Source of the DNA: Pseudomonadota bacterium
GTDB taxonomy: Bacteria; Pseudomonadota; Gammaproteobacteria; Burkholderiales; JAKAFK01
Assembly: GCA_021817985.1 (NCBI GenBank)
Contig: JAKAFK010000017.1
Coordinates: 1-52,383 of the forward strand
Reading direction: 5' to 3'
Length of the DNA: 52,383 nucleotides
Under the pieces are notes generated by a model, which was given only the letters and a program-made list of their open reading frames with translations, did not search any database and had not been told where the DNA came from. Made by a program: the position numbers and the translations under genes. Within the stretch, counting starts at the first letter, position 1. The number at the start of each line of letters is the position of its first letter. Positions 19,315-27,274 of the stretch are shown here, piece by piece.

Positions 19315-21219
19315 ATGATGGAAAACGACGCCACTCCGGGCCATGCGCTCGCCCGCTTGCTCGCCGAAGGCAAGCTGCAGCCCGCCCTGGACGGTGCCCT
19401 GGACGCCCTGAAGGCGGCCCCTGAGGATGCGGAGCTCCATAATCTGGCCGGCATTTGCGCCAGCCGGCTGGGCCACCCGGACTTGGCGCAGACGTGTTGG
19501 GAGCGCGCCATTTCCCTGAATCCGGCCGCCTCGCAGCCCCATTTCAATTTGGGCGTGCTGCGGGCGCGCCAGGGCCGCCGAGAAGAGGCCGAAGCCTGTC
19601 AGCGCCAGGCGGTTGCACTCGACCCCGGGAACCTCGAAGCCCTCATTCATCTGGGCGTCTTGCTGCTGTGCCGCAGCACCCGGCACGAAGCGGAGGACTG
19701 CTTCCGGCGCGCGATGGGGCTCGCGCCGGGGGATGCGCGGGCCTATGCGAACCTGGCCCTCCTCATGGAAGGCGCCGGACGCCTGGAGGAGGCGGCCGCC
19801 TTCCACGCGCAGGCCGTGGTATTGGCCCCAACCTCGGTCGAGGTGCGCTTCAACGCCGCCAACTTTTGGACCCGTTCCGGCACGGACACGGATCTCGTCA
19901 AGGCCCGCTCGGCGTTCATGGAGGTGATCCGGCTCGCGCCCGGACACTTCGGCGCCTGGAACAATCTCGGCAACCTGCTGTTCGACAGCGGATTCACCTC
20001 CGGTGCAAAGACCGCTTACACCGCCGCGGCCGTCCACCATCCGACGCAAATCGCCCCTCACGTCAACTTGGGCAACCTCATGCTCTACGAGGACGATCCC
20101 CTATCCGCGCGGACGCACTTCGCCAAAGCCTTGGCGCTCGATCCCGACCTTCCGTCGGCACACCAGGGGCTCGCCTCGGCGTGTCACCGGCAAGGCGATC
20201 TCGCTGCCGCGCGCGAGCACCGAGAGCGCGGCTTCCGCAAGAACCCCGTCTCCCGCCTTCCCTTCGGGGGGCACGGAAAACCGCTGGCCCTGCTGCTCAT
20301 CGCCTCCGCCCTCGAAGGCAACGTGCCATGGCGCTTCATCATCGACCGGAGCGTCTTCGACACCACCATCGTGGCCGCCGAATACCTCGATTTGGCGCAC
20401 CCGCTTCCCGCGCACGACCTGGTCTTCAACGCCATCGGGGACGTCGATCTGTGCGCGGAAGGCCTCGAGACGGCCGGCGAACTCCTCAAGCGCACAGACG
20501 CGCCCGTGATCAACCGGCCGCAGGCCGTCGCGCGGACCGGGCGACTCGCCAATAGTGTCCATTTGGGCCGTTTGCCGGGCGTCGTTGCCCCGCGCATGCG
20601 CGCCCTGGCCCGGGCGCAGATCGCCGACATGGCCGAGGCCATCGCGAGCCTCGGCTGGCCCTGCCTCTTGCGGGCGCCCGGTTTCCATGGCGGCCGCCAC
20701 TTCGTCCGCGTGGCCCACCCCGATGATGTGGGTGCCGCGCTCGGCGCGCTGCCGGGCGATGAATGGCTCGCCGCCGAATTCCTCGATCCAAAGACGCCGG
20801 ACGGCCTGTTCCGGAAATACCGCGTCATGGCCATCGACGGCGCGCTGTATCCATTGCATTTGGCGATCTCACGCCACTGGAAGGTCCACTACTTCAGCTC
20901 GGATATGGCGCAAGACCCCCGGCACAGGCAGGAGGAAGCCGCATTCCTGGGCGATTTTGAAGCGCACCTGGGCGCCGATGCCGTGAGGACTCTGCGCGCC
21001 ATCGCGCGGGCGCTCGAACTCGATTACTGCGGCATCGATTTCTGCGTCGACCACGAAGGCCGCGTGATGCTGTTCGAAGCCAATGCCACGATGACCATCG
21101 TGCCGCCGACGCATGAAACGCAATGGGACTATAAGCGAAAGGCGGTGCAAGACGCCCTGCACGCGGCGCGGACGATGTTCAGGGAAAGGGCGAGGCAGAC
21201 ACGTCAGCAGGGTAGGTGA
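19315..21219 (+). CDS. TPR protein with ATP-grasp-like C-terminal domain
   Basis: A 634-residue protein. Residues about 5-300 are tandem TPR repeats (for instance LNPAASQPHFNLGVLRARQG and the WNNLGNLLFDSG region). The C-terminal 330 residues resemble an ATP-grasp fold, ending in GIDFCVDHEGRVMLFEANA with the acidic/Asn metal site typical of that superfamily. There is no signal peptide. The organisation is known from other proteobacteria, but I know of no defined substrate. ATP-grasp enzymes join carboxylates to amines or thiols, so a ligase acting on a protein held by the TPRs is possible (inference). It starts at tandem ATG codons (19315/19318). Its 3' side meets decayed DNA. Confidence 0.75.
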   Translation: MMENDATPGHALARLLAEGKLQPALDGALDALKAAPEDAELHNLAGICASRLGHPDLAQTCWERAISLNPAASQPHFNLGVLRARQGRREEAEACQRQAVALDPGNLEALIHLGVLLLCRSTRHEAEDCFRRAMGLAPGDARAYANLALLMEGAGRLEEAAAFHAQAVVLAPTSVEVRFNAANFWTRSGTDTDLVKARSAFMEVIRLAPGHFGAWNNLGNLLFDSGFTSGAKTAYTAAAVHHPTQIAPHVNLGNLMLYEDDPLSARTHFAKALALDPDLPSAHQGLASACHRQGDLAAAREHRERGFRKNPVSRLPFGGHGKPLALLLIASALEGNVPWRFIIDRSVFDTTIVAAEYLDLAHPLPAHDLVFNAIGDVDLCAEGLETAGELLKRTDAPVINRPQAVARTGRLANSVHLGRLPGVVAPRMRALARAQIADMAEAIASLGWPCLLRAPGFHGGRHFVRVAHPDDVGAALGALPGDEWLAAEFLDPKTPDGLFRKYRVMAIDGALYPLHLAISRHWKVHYFSSDMAQDPRHRQEEAAFLGDFEAHLGADAVRTLRAIARALELDYCGIDFCVDHEGRVMLFEANATMTIVPPTHETQWDYKRKAVQDALHAARTMFRERARQTRQQGR

Positions 21220-21249
21220 AAACGCCACGATCGGCACCCGCATCCGTCC

Positions 21250-21520
21250 TTGGCAAACCTGCGCCGAGAACTCGGCCCGCGCGCCATATGCACGATCGCC
21301 TGAACGATGGCCGCATCGTTCGGGTCGTCGGCCCTGTCGCGGATGAGCGATTGGTCGATCTTCAGCTTGTCGACGGCGAAGCGCTTGAGATACGACAGGC
21401 TCGAATAACCGGTGCCGAAGTCGTCGATCGACAGCTTCACCCTAGGCACCTTGAGCCTTCTTGCCGTCACCCGCACCTGCTCCACGTCCTGGATCAGAAT
21501 CGATTTGCACAGCGCCCGGA
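21250..21520 (-). pseudogene. EAL-domain remnant
   Basis: The minus strand encodes a clear piece of an EAL c-di-GMP phosphodiesterase: SILIQDVEQV, then KLSIDDFGTGYSSLSYLKRF, then DKLKIDQSLIRD and DPNDAAIVQAIVHMAR. The sequence loses similarity after HMAR. Before SILIQDVEQ the upstream frame no longer resembles an EAL domain. The GGDEF part, the EAL motif itself and the C-terminal third of the domain are absent. It is a decayed fragment between the TPR gene and the frameshifted ynfA, and cannot form an active site. The edges are approximate. Confidence 0.75.
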
Positions 21521-21608
21521 GCACAGGCGACATGCGGAAAGCGCGCACGGAACACCCGGACAGGCACCGCGCCGCAGGCCGCTCCCGGTGTCGGCGCGTG
21601 AGCGGCTG

Positions 21609-21961
21609 TCAGCCGCGAGGCTGAACCACGATGATGGCCATTCCGAGAAGGGCCACTCCGGCCCCGAGCAGATCCCACCGGGTCAGCGTCACGCGTTCGA
21701 CCAGAGCGAGCCAGCCCAGGGCCACAGCGATGTATACCCCCCATAGGCCGCGTAGGTCCGCCCTGCCGCCGCCGGATGCAGGGTCAGGAGCCAGGCGAAC
21801 AGGCCAAGCGACGCAAAAGCCGGCAACCAGAGCCACACTGGGCGTTCCTGGCGGATCACGAGCCAAGGCAGATAGCACCCGAGGATCTCGGCGATTGCCG
21901 TGAATACGAACAGCGCGCCGACGCGGACCAGCCCAATACGGTTGCCGGACGGGAAAGCCAT
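21609..21961 (-). pseudogene. ynfA: Frameshifted ynfA (UPF0060, SMR-like small membrane protein)
   Basis: YnfA-family four-helix membrane protein related to small multidrug resistance transporters. The first frame (ATG at 21961) gives [19 protein letters not shown] and [18 protein letters not shown]. The family pattern then continues in another frame as [19 protein letters not shown] and ends GMAIIVVQP. The break sits in a run of six G (21733-21738). A seventh G would restore [13 protein letters not shown] exactly. As read, the first frame continues with unrelated residues. It may be a true null mutation, a slippage-prone switch or a sequence error. The stop falls within a GCGGCT/AGCCGC hairpin. 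Confidence 0.85.
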
Positions 21962-21983
21962 CAGCGGGTCCGCCGCCGGATAC

Positions 21984-23255
21984 TCAGGACGGGCACAGGT
22001 GCTTGACCTCAACCGTCACATGCGAGAGGTCGGCGAAGCGGGCGAGCAGGCGTTGGTAATGGGCGCTGTCTCTCGCATTGTCCTGGCTTTGCACCGAGAC
22101 GATGGCCCCCAGATGCCCCGGTCCGAGGCGCCAGAGGTGCAGGTCGGAGACGCTGTCGCCTTGCGACTTCACCAGGGTTGCGATTTCGTGGCTCAGCCTG
22201 TGGTCGGGGTTCATGTCGAGCAGGATCGCTCCCGTGCCTTGAATCAGCCCAAGGGACCAATTGGCGATGACCAGTGCGCCGACGATGCCCATCACCGGAT
22301 CCATGAAGTTGAGGCCAAAGAATTTTCCGGCGGACAGGCCCAGGATCGCCAGTACCGAGACGGCCGCATCTGCCGCCACGTGCACGAACGCAGCGCGCAT
22401 GTTGTGGTCGCGGTGATGCTCGCCATGGGCATGGTGCGCGGATTCCTCGTAGTGCAGCGTCGCGCCGAATGCGTCGGATCGAGACCCGAGGCCCACGTTG
22501 AGGTCGAACTCGTGCGGTTCCGGAATCTCGTCGATAGACTCCCAGTATTCGCCGACGTCCCGCAGAGCAAAACGCTGCTGTTGGCCATCGGGGCGCACCG
22601 TGGTCAGCATGAGGTCGGAGGCCTGCAGGGCGTGCGCCGCCCCGGGCACTTGCAGATACCGAACCTGAAAGCGCGGTGGCGCACCATCCTCGAAAATGGA
22701 CAAGCGCAACCGCCCGGCAGGCGTATCGATCACGCGCGGCCTGTCCTCATGGGCATGGTGCGCGTGGGCATGGCCGTGAGGGTGTCCATGACCCTGGTCG
22801 CCACTGAGCATCCAGGCGCTGATGACGTTGACCGCAAGGCCAAGGAAGGCGATCGCAATGGCTTGGTCGAAATCGATCCGCACCGGATGAAGCATGCGGT
22901 TCACCGCCTCGTAGCCGATCAGAAGCGCGATCATCGCCAGAATGATCGCGCTGGAGAACCCCGCGAGGTCGCCCAACTTGCCCGTCCCGAAGCTGAAGCG
23001 CCCATCATGCGCGTGGCGTCGGGCATACGTATAGGCCAACGTCGCGATCAGCATCGCCGCGGCATGGGTACTCATGTGCAAACCATCGGCGACCAGGGCG
23101 AGGGACCCGAAGTGCATGCCGCCAACGATCTCGACGACCATAACGGCAGTGCACAAGATGATCACCCAAAGGGTCCTTCGCGCATTGCGATCATGCCCCT
23201 CCCCGAGGAACACATGGTCGTGGTCGGGTCGTGCAAGCGTAGAGACGGCGTTCAT
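21984..23255 (-). CDS. dmeF: CDF-family cobalt/nickel efflux protein (DmeF-like)
   Basis: Cation diffusion facilitator that exports divalent metal from the cytosol by proton antiport. It has six transmembrane helices. The first metal-site motif ADGLHMSTH in helix 2 contains Asp57 and His60/64, and the second, HVAADAAVS, is in helix 5. Between helices 4 and 5 sit a His-rich loop ([16 protein letters not shown]) and an extra domain of about 100 residues, as in DmeF proteins. Its 423 residues are long for a CDF but usual for DmeF. The preceding RcnR/DmeR-type regulator gene overlaps it by four bases, which suggests cobalt and/or nickel as substrate (inference). Confidence 0.88.
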   Translation of the reverse strand: MNAVSTLARPDHDHVFLGEGHDRNARRTLWVIILCTAVMVVEIVGGMHFGSLALVADGLHMSTHAAAMLIATLAYTYARRHAHDGRFSFGTGKLGDLAGFSSAIILAMIALLIGYEAVNRMLHPVRIDFDQAIAIAFLGLAVNVISAWMLSGDQGHGHPHGHAHAHHAHEDRPRVIDTPAGRLRLSIFEDGAPPRFQVRYLQVPGAAHALQASDLMLTTVRPDGQQQRFALRDVGEYWESIDEIPEPHEFDLNVGLGSRSDAFGATLHYEESAHHAHGEHHRDHNMRAAFVHVAADAAVSVLAILGLSAGKFFGLNFMDPVMGIVGALVIANWSLGLIQGTGAILLDMNPDHRLSHEIATLVKSQGDSVSDLHLWRLGPGHLGAIVSVQSQDNARDSAHYQRLLARFADLSHVTVEVKHLCPS

Positions 23256-23530
23256 TTGAAGTAGCCTCGAAATACGTCGACCAGCGCCTCTGCCGCATCG
23301 GCGGCCACGGAATCATGGTCTTTCAACGGCTCGATGAGGTGGCTCTGGATGTGTTCCTCGATGACTTCGCCCAGCAGGCCGTTGAGGGCGCCGCGGCACC
23401 CCGCGATGACATGCATCACCTCTTCGCAGCGGGCTTCGGTCTCGAGGGCACGCTCGATGGCATCAACCTGGCCCCGGATGCGGCGCACTCGATTGAGCAG
23501 TTTGGCCTTCTGGCGGGTGGTATGGCTCAT
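23252..23530 (-). CDS. dmeR: RcnR/DmeR-type metal-sensing repressor
   Basis: A 92-residue all-helical regulator of the CsoR/RcnR/FrmR superfamily. The ligand set is His3, Cys35, His60 and His64, exactly the Ni/Co pattern of RcnR. CsoR-type copper sensors use Cys-His-Cys and FrmR lacks this full set, so a Co/Ni sensor is the best call. The family represses when metal-free and leaves DNA on metal binding. The gene overlaps dmeF by ATGA, making a two-gene autoregulated unit. A C-tract flanked by AT-rich arms lies directly upstream as the probable operator. Confidence 0.9.
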   Translation of the reverse strand: MSHTTRQKAKLLNRVRRIRGQVDAIERALETEARCEEVMHVIAGCRGALNGLLGEVIEEHIQSHLIEPLKDHDSVAADAAEALVDVFRGYFK

Positions 23531-23543
23531 GGGCGCATAATAG

Positions 23544-23560
23544 CCTACCCCCCTATACTA
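23544..23560. promoter_or_regulatory. Probable DmeR operator overlapping its promoter
   Basis: A run of six C (23548-23553) flanked by CCTA and TATACTA, 18 bases upstream of the dmeR start. RcnR-family operators are G/C tracts with AT-rich flanks. On the minus strand TAGTAT (23555-23560) is a possible -10, so bound repressor would block the promoter. Confidence 0.6.
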
Positions 23561-23620
23561 CGCAATAGCGGGCATCGCCATGCTGCGCGAACCGCAATCG
23601 CAGCGTCGACCGGAACGGGC

Positions 23621-24211
23621 CTATCCTGGCGCGTGCGCGCTCAGCGGCCAGCGGCCGATGATCTGATACGCGGCCCCGTCGGGGTCCAGCGTGGAGCGCA
23701 CCAACACGAATTCCGATACCGGCCAGACCACGGGACGGATCGCCTGGTGCTCGGGCAGCCGGCATCGGGCATGGCGCATGAGCGTGACGTGCGGCGCGAA
23801 TGCGCGCTCTTCCGGAACGAATCCGGCCCCGCGGAGCATGGTTCGGAGCCTGGTCACAAGGTCGGTGATCGCATTGGGCACCTCATCCATGCCCAGCCAC
23901 GCGATCCCCTTGCGATCCCAGCAGCTGAGCCTGCCGAGAACCAGCTCGCACGATGGCGACAGGATCCCGCCGGAAAGCCCGCGCAGGGCCTCGAGTTGGG
24001 CACGATCCGCGAGACCGAGAAAAGCCAGGGTCATATGCAGCTTGTCCCTGGGAATCAGGCGGCCTTTGCAGAACGACGCCACCTCCTTGCCGACGGCCGC
24101 CAGGGCCGCCTGCACCGCGCGATCCGGCCAAAGCGCGAAAAAGAGACGCCAACGCTCTTCCCCGGCCGCGCGCTGTTCCCGGCTATTTGCGGCGGGCGCC
24201 GCGCCGCTCAC
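23621..24211 (-). CDS. thpR: RNA 2',3'-cyclic phosphodiesterase ThpR (LigT)
   Basis: 2H-phosphoesterase that hydrolyses RNA 2',3'-cyclic phosphates to 2'-phosphates. The two hallmark motifs are HMTL (His59) and HVTL (His141). The frame is open well into ispF, but I start it at the GTG at 24211, which overlaps the ispF stop (GTGA) and gives 196 residues. The core begins [10 protein letters not shown], so a start a few codons later is possible. It forms the last gene of an ispD-ispF-thpR operon. Confidence 0.88.
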   Translation of the reverse strand: MSGAAPAANSREQRAAGEERWRLFFALWPDRAVQAALAAVGKEVASFCKGRLIPRDKLHMTLAFLGLADRAQLEALRGLSGGILSPSCELVLGRLSCWDRKGIAWLGMDEVPNAITDLVTRLRTMLRGAGFVPEERAFAPHVTLMRHARCRLPEHQAIRPVVWPVSEFVLVRSTLDPDGAAYQIIGRWPLSAHAPG

Positions 24212-24708
24212 TCCGATGCCTCGCTCCGGACCGCCTGCAGGAGACACACGGCCTCTGCCGCAATCCCCTCGCCCCGCCCGGTGAAGCCGAGCTTCTCGGT
24301 CGTGGTCGCCTTGATGTTGATGCACTCGCTCGGGCAATCGAGGTCCTCTGCAACGTGGGCGCGCATGGCCTCGATGTAGGGCGCCATACGGGGCGCCTGC
24401 GCAATGATCGTCGCGTCCAGATTCGCCACCCGATACCCCTTCGCCCGCGCGAGCCCGGCCACCTTGCGCAGCAGCAGGCGGCTGTCTATGCCCTTATACG
24501 CCGGATCCGAGTCGGGAAAGTGCCGGCCGATGTCGCCCAGCGCACAGGCGCCCAGAATGGCATCGCACAGGGCATGCAAGAGCACATCCGCATCGGAATG
24601 CCCGGCAAGGCCCAAGGGATAGGGGATCACTTCCCCGCCAATAACGAGTTTGCGCTCCGGGGCGAACGCATGGACGTCGAATCCGTGTCCGATCCTGACC
24701 TCACTCAT
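24208..24708 (-). CDS. ispF: 2-C-methyl-D-erythritol 2,4-cyclodiphosphate synthase IspF
   Basis: Fifth step of the MEP isoprenoid pathway. It cyclises CDP-methylerythritol 2-phosphate with release of CMP. The zinc ligands Asp11 and His13 sit in GHGFDVHAF, the third His is in [12 protein letters not shown], and the C-terminal [16 protein letters not shown] matches the family. The protein has 166 residues, full length. It overlaps ispD by eight bases and thpR by four, so the three are co-translated. Confidence 0.97.
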   Translation of the reverse strand: MSEVRIGHGFDVHAFAPERKLVIGGEVIPYPLGLAGHSDADVLLHALCDAILGACALGDIGRHFPDSDPAYKGIDSRLLLRKVAGLARAKGYRVANLDATIIAQAPRMAPYIEAMRAHVAEDLDCPSECINIKATTTEKLGFTGRGEGIAAEAVCLLQAVRSEASE

Positions 24709-25396
24709 GGCCGTCCTCCAGAATAAGCCGCGCGAGCTCCAGGTCGCGCGGATAGGTCACCTTGAGATTGCGGATATCGCCGGGTATCAGCCTGGGGCGG
24801 AATCCCAGCCGCTCAACGGCCGCCGACTCATCGGTCGGTGCTTGGCCCTCCATGCTCTCCAGCGCCCGGATCAGCACGCCCAGTCGAAACATCTGGGGCG
24901 TCTGCGCGGCCCACAGATGTTCGCGGGGCACGGTGGCCGCCACCCGCTCATCCGGGTCCGCGCGTTTCAGGGTATCCGCCACCGGAACCGCCAATAGCCC
25001 CCCCACGTCGTCTTCGCCCGCTTCGCGCAGCAACGTCGCGAGCAGGCGCGAACTCAGGCAAGGCCTGGCCGCATCATGCACCAACACCCAGTCCTGCCCC
25101 TGCGCCACATGGTTCAAGTGCCTGAGCCCGTTTAAGACGGTACCGGCGCGGGTGCTCCCGCCGCAGCGCAGCACCTCGAGCTTCGAACCATAGTCCCCCA
25201 ACGCGTCCTCCGGCCAATGCGCGTCCTCGGGCGAGAGCACGACGAAAACGCGGTCAATCGCATCGTTGCGGCACAGGCACTCGATGGCATATCCGATCAT
25301 CGGGCGGCCCAGGAGGTCGAGATACTGCTTGGGCGCCTCGCTCCCCATGCGCGCCCCGATGCCCGCAGCGGGAATCAACCCGAAATATCGCGGCAT
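24701..25396 (-). CDS. ispD: 2-C-methyl-D-erythritol 4-phosphate cytidylyltransferase IspD
   Basis: Third step of the MEP pathway. It couples methylerythritol phosphate to CTP. The nucleotide-binding loop [17 protein letters not shown] lies at residues 9-25, and [10 protein letters not shown] holds the conserved Asp. TPQMFR and the C-terminal [13 protein letters not shown] are also standard. The length is 231 residues. It is the first gene of the ispDF-thpR unit; ftsB, often upstream in gammaproteobacteria, is not present here. Confidence 0.97.
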   Translation of the reverse strand: MPRYFGLIPAAGIGARMGSEAPKQYLDLLGRPMIGYAIECLCRNDAIDRVFVVLSPEDAHWPEDALGDYGSKLEVLRCGGSTRAGTVLNGLRHLNHVAQGQDWVLVHDAARPCLSSRLLATLLREAGEDDVGGLLAVPVADTLKRADPDERVAATVPREHLWAAQTPQMFRLGVLIRALESMEGQAPTDESAAVERLGFRPRLIPGDIRNLKVTYPRDLELARLILEDGHE

Positions 25397-25913
25397 GCAA
25401 AAGTCCTGTCACGTTCATCGATGCGGGTCCGGCCCGATGCCCGACCTCGATCCACTGTCTTGAAAACCGCCTTCCTCCCGCCTCGCGCGCAATCGCTGCG
25501 GGCCCCGACCCTTCAACCCGGATGCGATCGTCGATGGTGGCGCATTCTGAGGTCACTTTTCGAGCACCGACCCACTGCTGCCCAGGAACGGGGCTTTTCA
25601 ACATCATCGGCCATTATCGGCTGTCGCCTATTCCTCCGCAAGGCAACGGATGGGCGGCGATGGCCAGACCGGCGCAGGGTGGCGTCGCCCGTACCCTCTT
25701 TTCAGGGGCTCCACGACGCTCCTGAAGGTCTATCTAGTGCAGGGCCTGCGCGCGAGGCGCCGCAGGCCACCCTAACGCCTCGCCCGATAGACAGTCGCCC
25801 CATCGGAACGCTCGGCACGCCCCACCAAAACCCTATCCCCCACCTAAAACGAGATAGACAATCGGAGTGCGTCCGGGCAAACTATAGGGAAAATATCAAC
25901 AGGAGGCTTTTGC
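25397..25913. other. Intergenic region between ispD and the mshA-like pilin
   Basis: No recognisable gene or gene fragment in 517 bases. It contains one clear stem-loop, GGCCTGCG (25743-25750) and CGCAGGCC (25761-25768), without a following U tract. The AT-richer last 70 bases before the pilin (TAGACA, TATAGG) could hold its promoter, but the spacing of 22 bases is too long for sigma70. Confidence 0.5.
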
Positions 25914-26381
25914 ATGCGCTCATCCGGGCAGTCAGGGTTCACGCTCATCGAACTCATCGTTGTCATTGTGATCCTGGGCATCTTGGCGAGTGTGGCCTTG
26001 CCCCGCTTTGTCGACCTGCAAGGCGAAGCACGCCGCTCCGTCGTCAATTCCACGTCCGGCTCCATTCAAGCGGCGAGTGCCATGATCTACGGCAAGGCAC
26101 TGGTCGATGGCGTCGCATCGCTCCCCGCGTCGAGCGTCGACATTGGCGGGGGCGTCAAGGTGGCCACCGCCTACGGCTATCCCGATGCCACCACGAACGG
26201 CATTGGCTCCGCACTGGAAAGTGCCGCCGGCTTGTCTGCGCTCTATAGCCTGAATCCGGACGGCACTGCGGCGTTCTATGTCAGCGGCGCACGCCGGCCG
26301 CACCAGTGCCAAGTCGATTACACGCCGCCAACAAGGGCATCGGGACGGCCTTCCGTGAAACCCGATACCGCCGGCTGTTGA
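25914..26381 (+). CDS. mshA: MSHA-type type IV prepilin
   Basis: Type IV prepilin of the MSHA family, 155 residues. An eight-residue leader MRSSGQSG precedes the cleavage site G/FTLIE, and the mature N-terminal helix FTLIELIVVIVILGILASVA follows. The mid region (IYGKALVDGVAS, YGYPDATTNG) resembles MshA pilins. Two Cys residues near the end (CQVDY and the terminal Cys) could form the D-loop disulfide. AGGAGG lies nine bases before the ATG. It stands alone, 15 kb from the msh assembly genes, with the tad operon in between. It is probably the major pilin of that system (inference). MshB-like minor pilin is the alternative. Confidence 0.82.
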   Translation: MRSSGQSGFTLIELIVVIVILGILASVALPRFVDLQGEARRSVVNSTSGSIQAASAMIYGKALVDGVASLPASSVDIGGGVKVATAYGYPDATTNGIGSALESAAGLSALYSLNPDGTAAFYVSGARRPHQCQVDYTPPTRASGRPSVKPDTAGC

Positions 26382-26833
26382 TCCGCACCCCCCGTCCTGC
26401 CCAGGCACACACGAGACGGCGGTCAGTCCGCCTGAATGCCGTGTCGTAAAGGTTGTCCCTGGCGTGCCCGGGGGACGGTACTCGACACCACGGGCCACAC
26501 CGCAGGGATCAGCATCCGCCACGGGGCGGGAAAGCAACGGGGCAAAAGGCCGCAGCCCCCAGGAATCCTGGGGATCCCGGCCCCCCCAGGCCCACGGACT
26601 TCTTGACGGTAAAGCAAGCCGCCATGGACTCCCGTGCGACGCAAACGCCCGCACGGATCCCTCGCTCAACTTAAGCCTTGGGGCTCGCGCCACCACCGCC
26701 CCTCGATCGGAATCCCCCTAACTCGTCCCAAGGTTTCTCGAACACGTCCACTCCAGCCGCCCTATCGGCCCCCTCCTGTTCACGGGTGTTGGGCGGCTAT
26801 TCATTTGGAGCGGACGGAACCCGTATTTTATTC
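26382..26833. other. GC-rich structured non-coding stretch between pilin and flp
   Basis: No gene recognised in about 450 bases. Several stable hairpins are visible: GTCCC/GGGAC (26455-26476), CCGCC-ACGG-GGCGG (26516-26529), and CCCCAGG-AAT-CCTGGGG (26557-26573). Between the second and third lies AAAGCAACGGGGCAAAAGG, which loosely recalls the c-di-GMP-I aptamer core. The GNRA loop and the GACGCAAAGCC block are missing. It could also be the 3' structure of the pilin mRNA. Confidence 0.45.
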
Positions 26834-26855
26834 CACTTAACGGACACTTAACGGA
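26834..26855 (+). repeat. Tandem 11-bp direct repeat upstream of flp
   Basis: CACTTAACGGA occurs twice head to tail with no mismatch. The 11-bp period puts both copies on the same face of the helix, as expected for an activator that binds direct repeats. The second copy ends eight bases before a candidate -10. Confidence 0.9.
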
Positions 26856-26869
26856 AGACCCTCTAAACT
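26841..26869 (+). promoter_or_regulatory. Candidate SARP-type promoter for the tad operon
   Basis: CGGACA (-35, 4/6) lies within the tandem repeat, then a 17-base spacer and TAAACT (-10, 4/6). A weak core promoter overlapped by 11-bp direct repeats ending 8 bp before the -10 is the classical layout of SARP-activated promoters. The leader would be about 80 nt. Confidence 0.5.
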
Positions 26870-26954
26870 GCTCGCCGATGGTGGTTCGGCATTTTTGTGC
26901 GGAACCTGTTTTGTGTGTTTTTTTAGACGCGTTATCCCCTGGGAGGAAGTCCAA

Positions 26955-27248
26955 ATGTTGAAGCGGAAATTGCAAGCCGTCCTGAAATCCAGTCGTCAAC
27001 AAGGCCAAGGCATGACCGAATACATCGTCATCGTGGCCCTCGTCGCCATCTCCGCCATCGCCGTCTACGCCATGTTTGGCCAGGACGTGCGCGGGCAGAT
27101 GGCCAGCATGTCGAGCCAGCTTGCGGGCTACGCGGGCACCACAGGCCAGACAGACGCGAAGAACGCAAGAACCGGAGCCAACACGGAAGGCGGTGCGAAG
27201 TACAACCTCGGCAACTATCCGACCAACGCCAAGAACGCGGGCCAGTAA
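26955..27248 (+). CDS. flp: Flp-type major pilin of the Tad system
   Basis: Type IVb/IVc Flp prepilin, 97 residues. The start ATG at 26955 is preceded by GGGAGGAAG. Leader residues 1-17 end in Gly17, and the cleavage site G/QGMTEY carries the required Glu at +5 and Tyr at +6. A hydrophobic helix (IVIVALVAISAIAVYAMFG) follows. The C-terminal 45 residues are Gly/Asn/Thr/Lys-rich, longer than in minimal Flp pilins. It is the first gene of the Tad operon and is likely the filament subunit. It needs a prepilin peptidase that is not encoded in the window. Confidence 0.92.
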   Translation: MLKRKLQAVLKSSRQQGQGMTEYIVIVALVAISAIAVYAMFGQDVRGQMASMSSQLAGYAGTTGQTDAKNARTGANTEGGAKYNLGNYPTNAKNAGQ

Positions 27249-27274
27249 GCGCGCTTAGCCCCCCGCTCGCGCAG

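Noticed and set aside
26600-26660. Second c-di-GMP-I-like piece (GGTAAAGCAAGCC, then GACGCAAACGCC)
   Set aside because: The two pieces do not enclose a hairpin with a GNRA loop, and no matching 3' half follows.
26885-26900. Sigma54-like promoter upstream of flp
   Set aside because: GG and GC are separated by nine bases (CGGCATTTTTGTGC), not the required ten.
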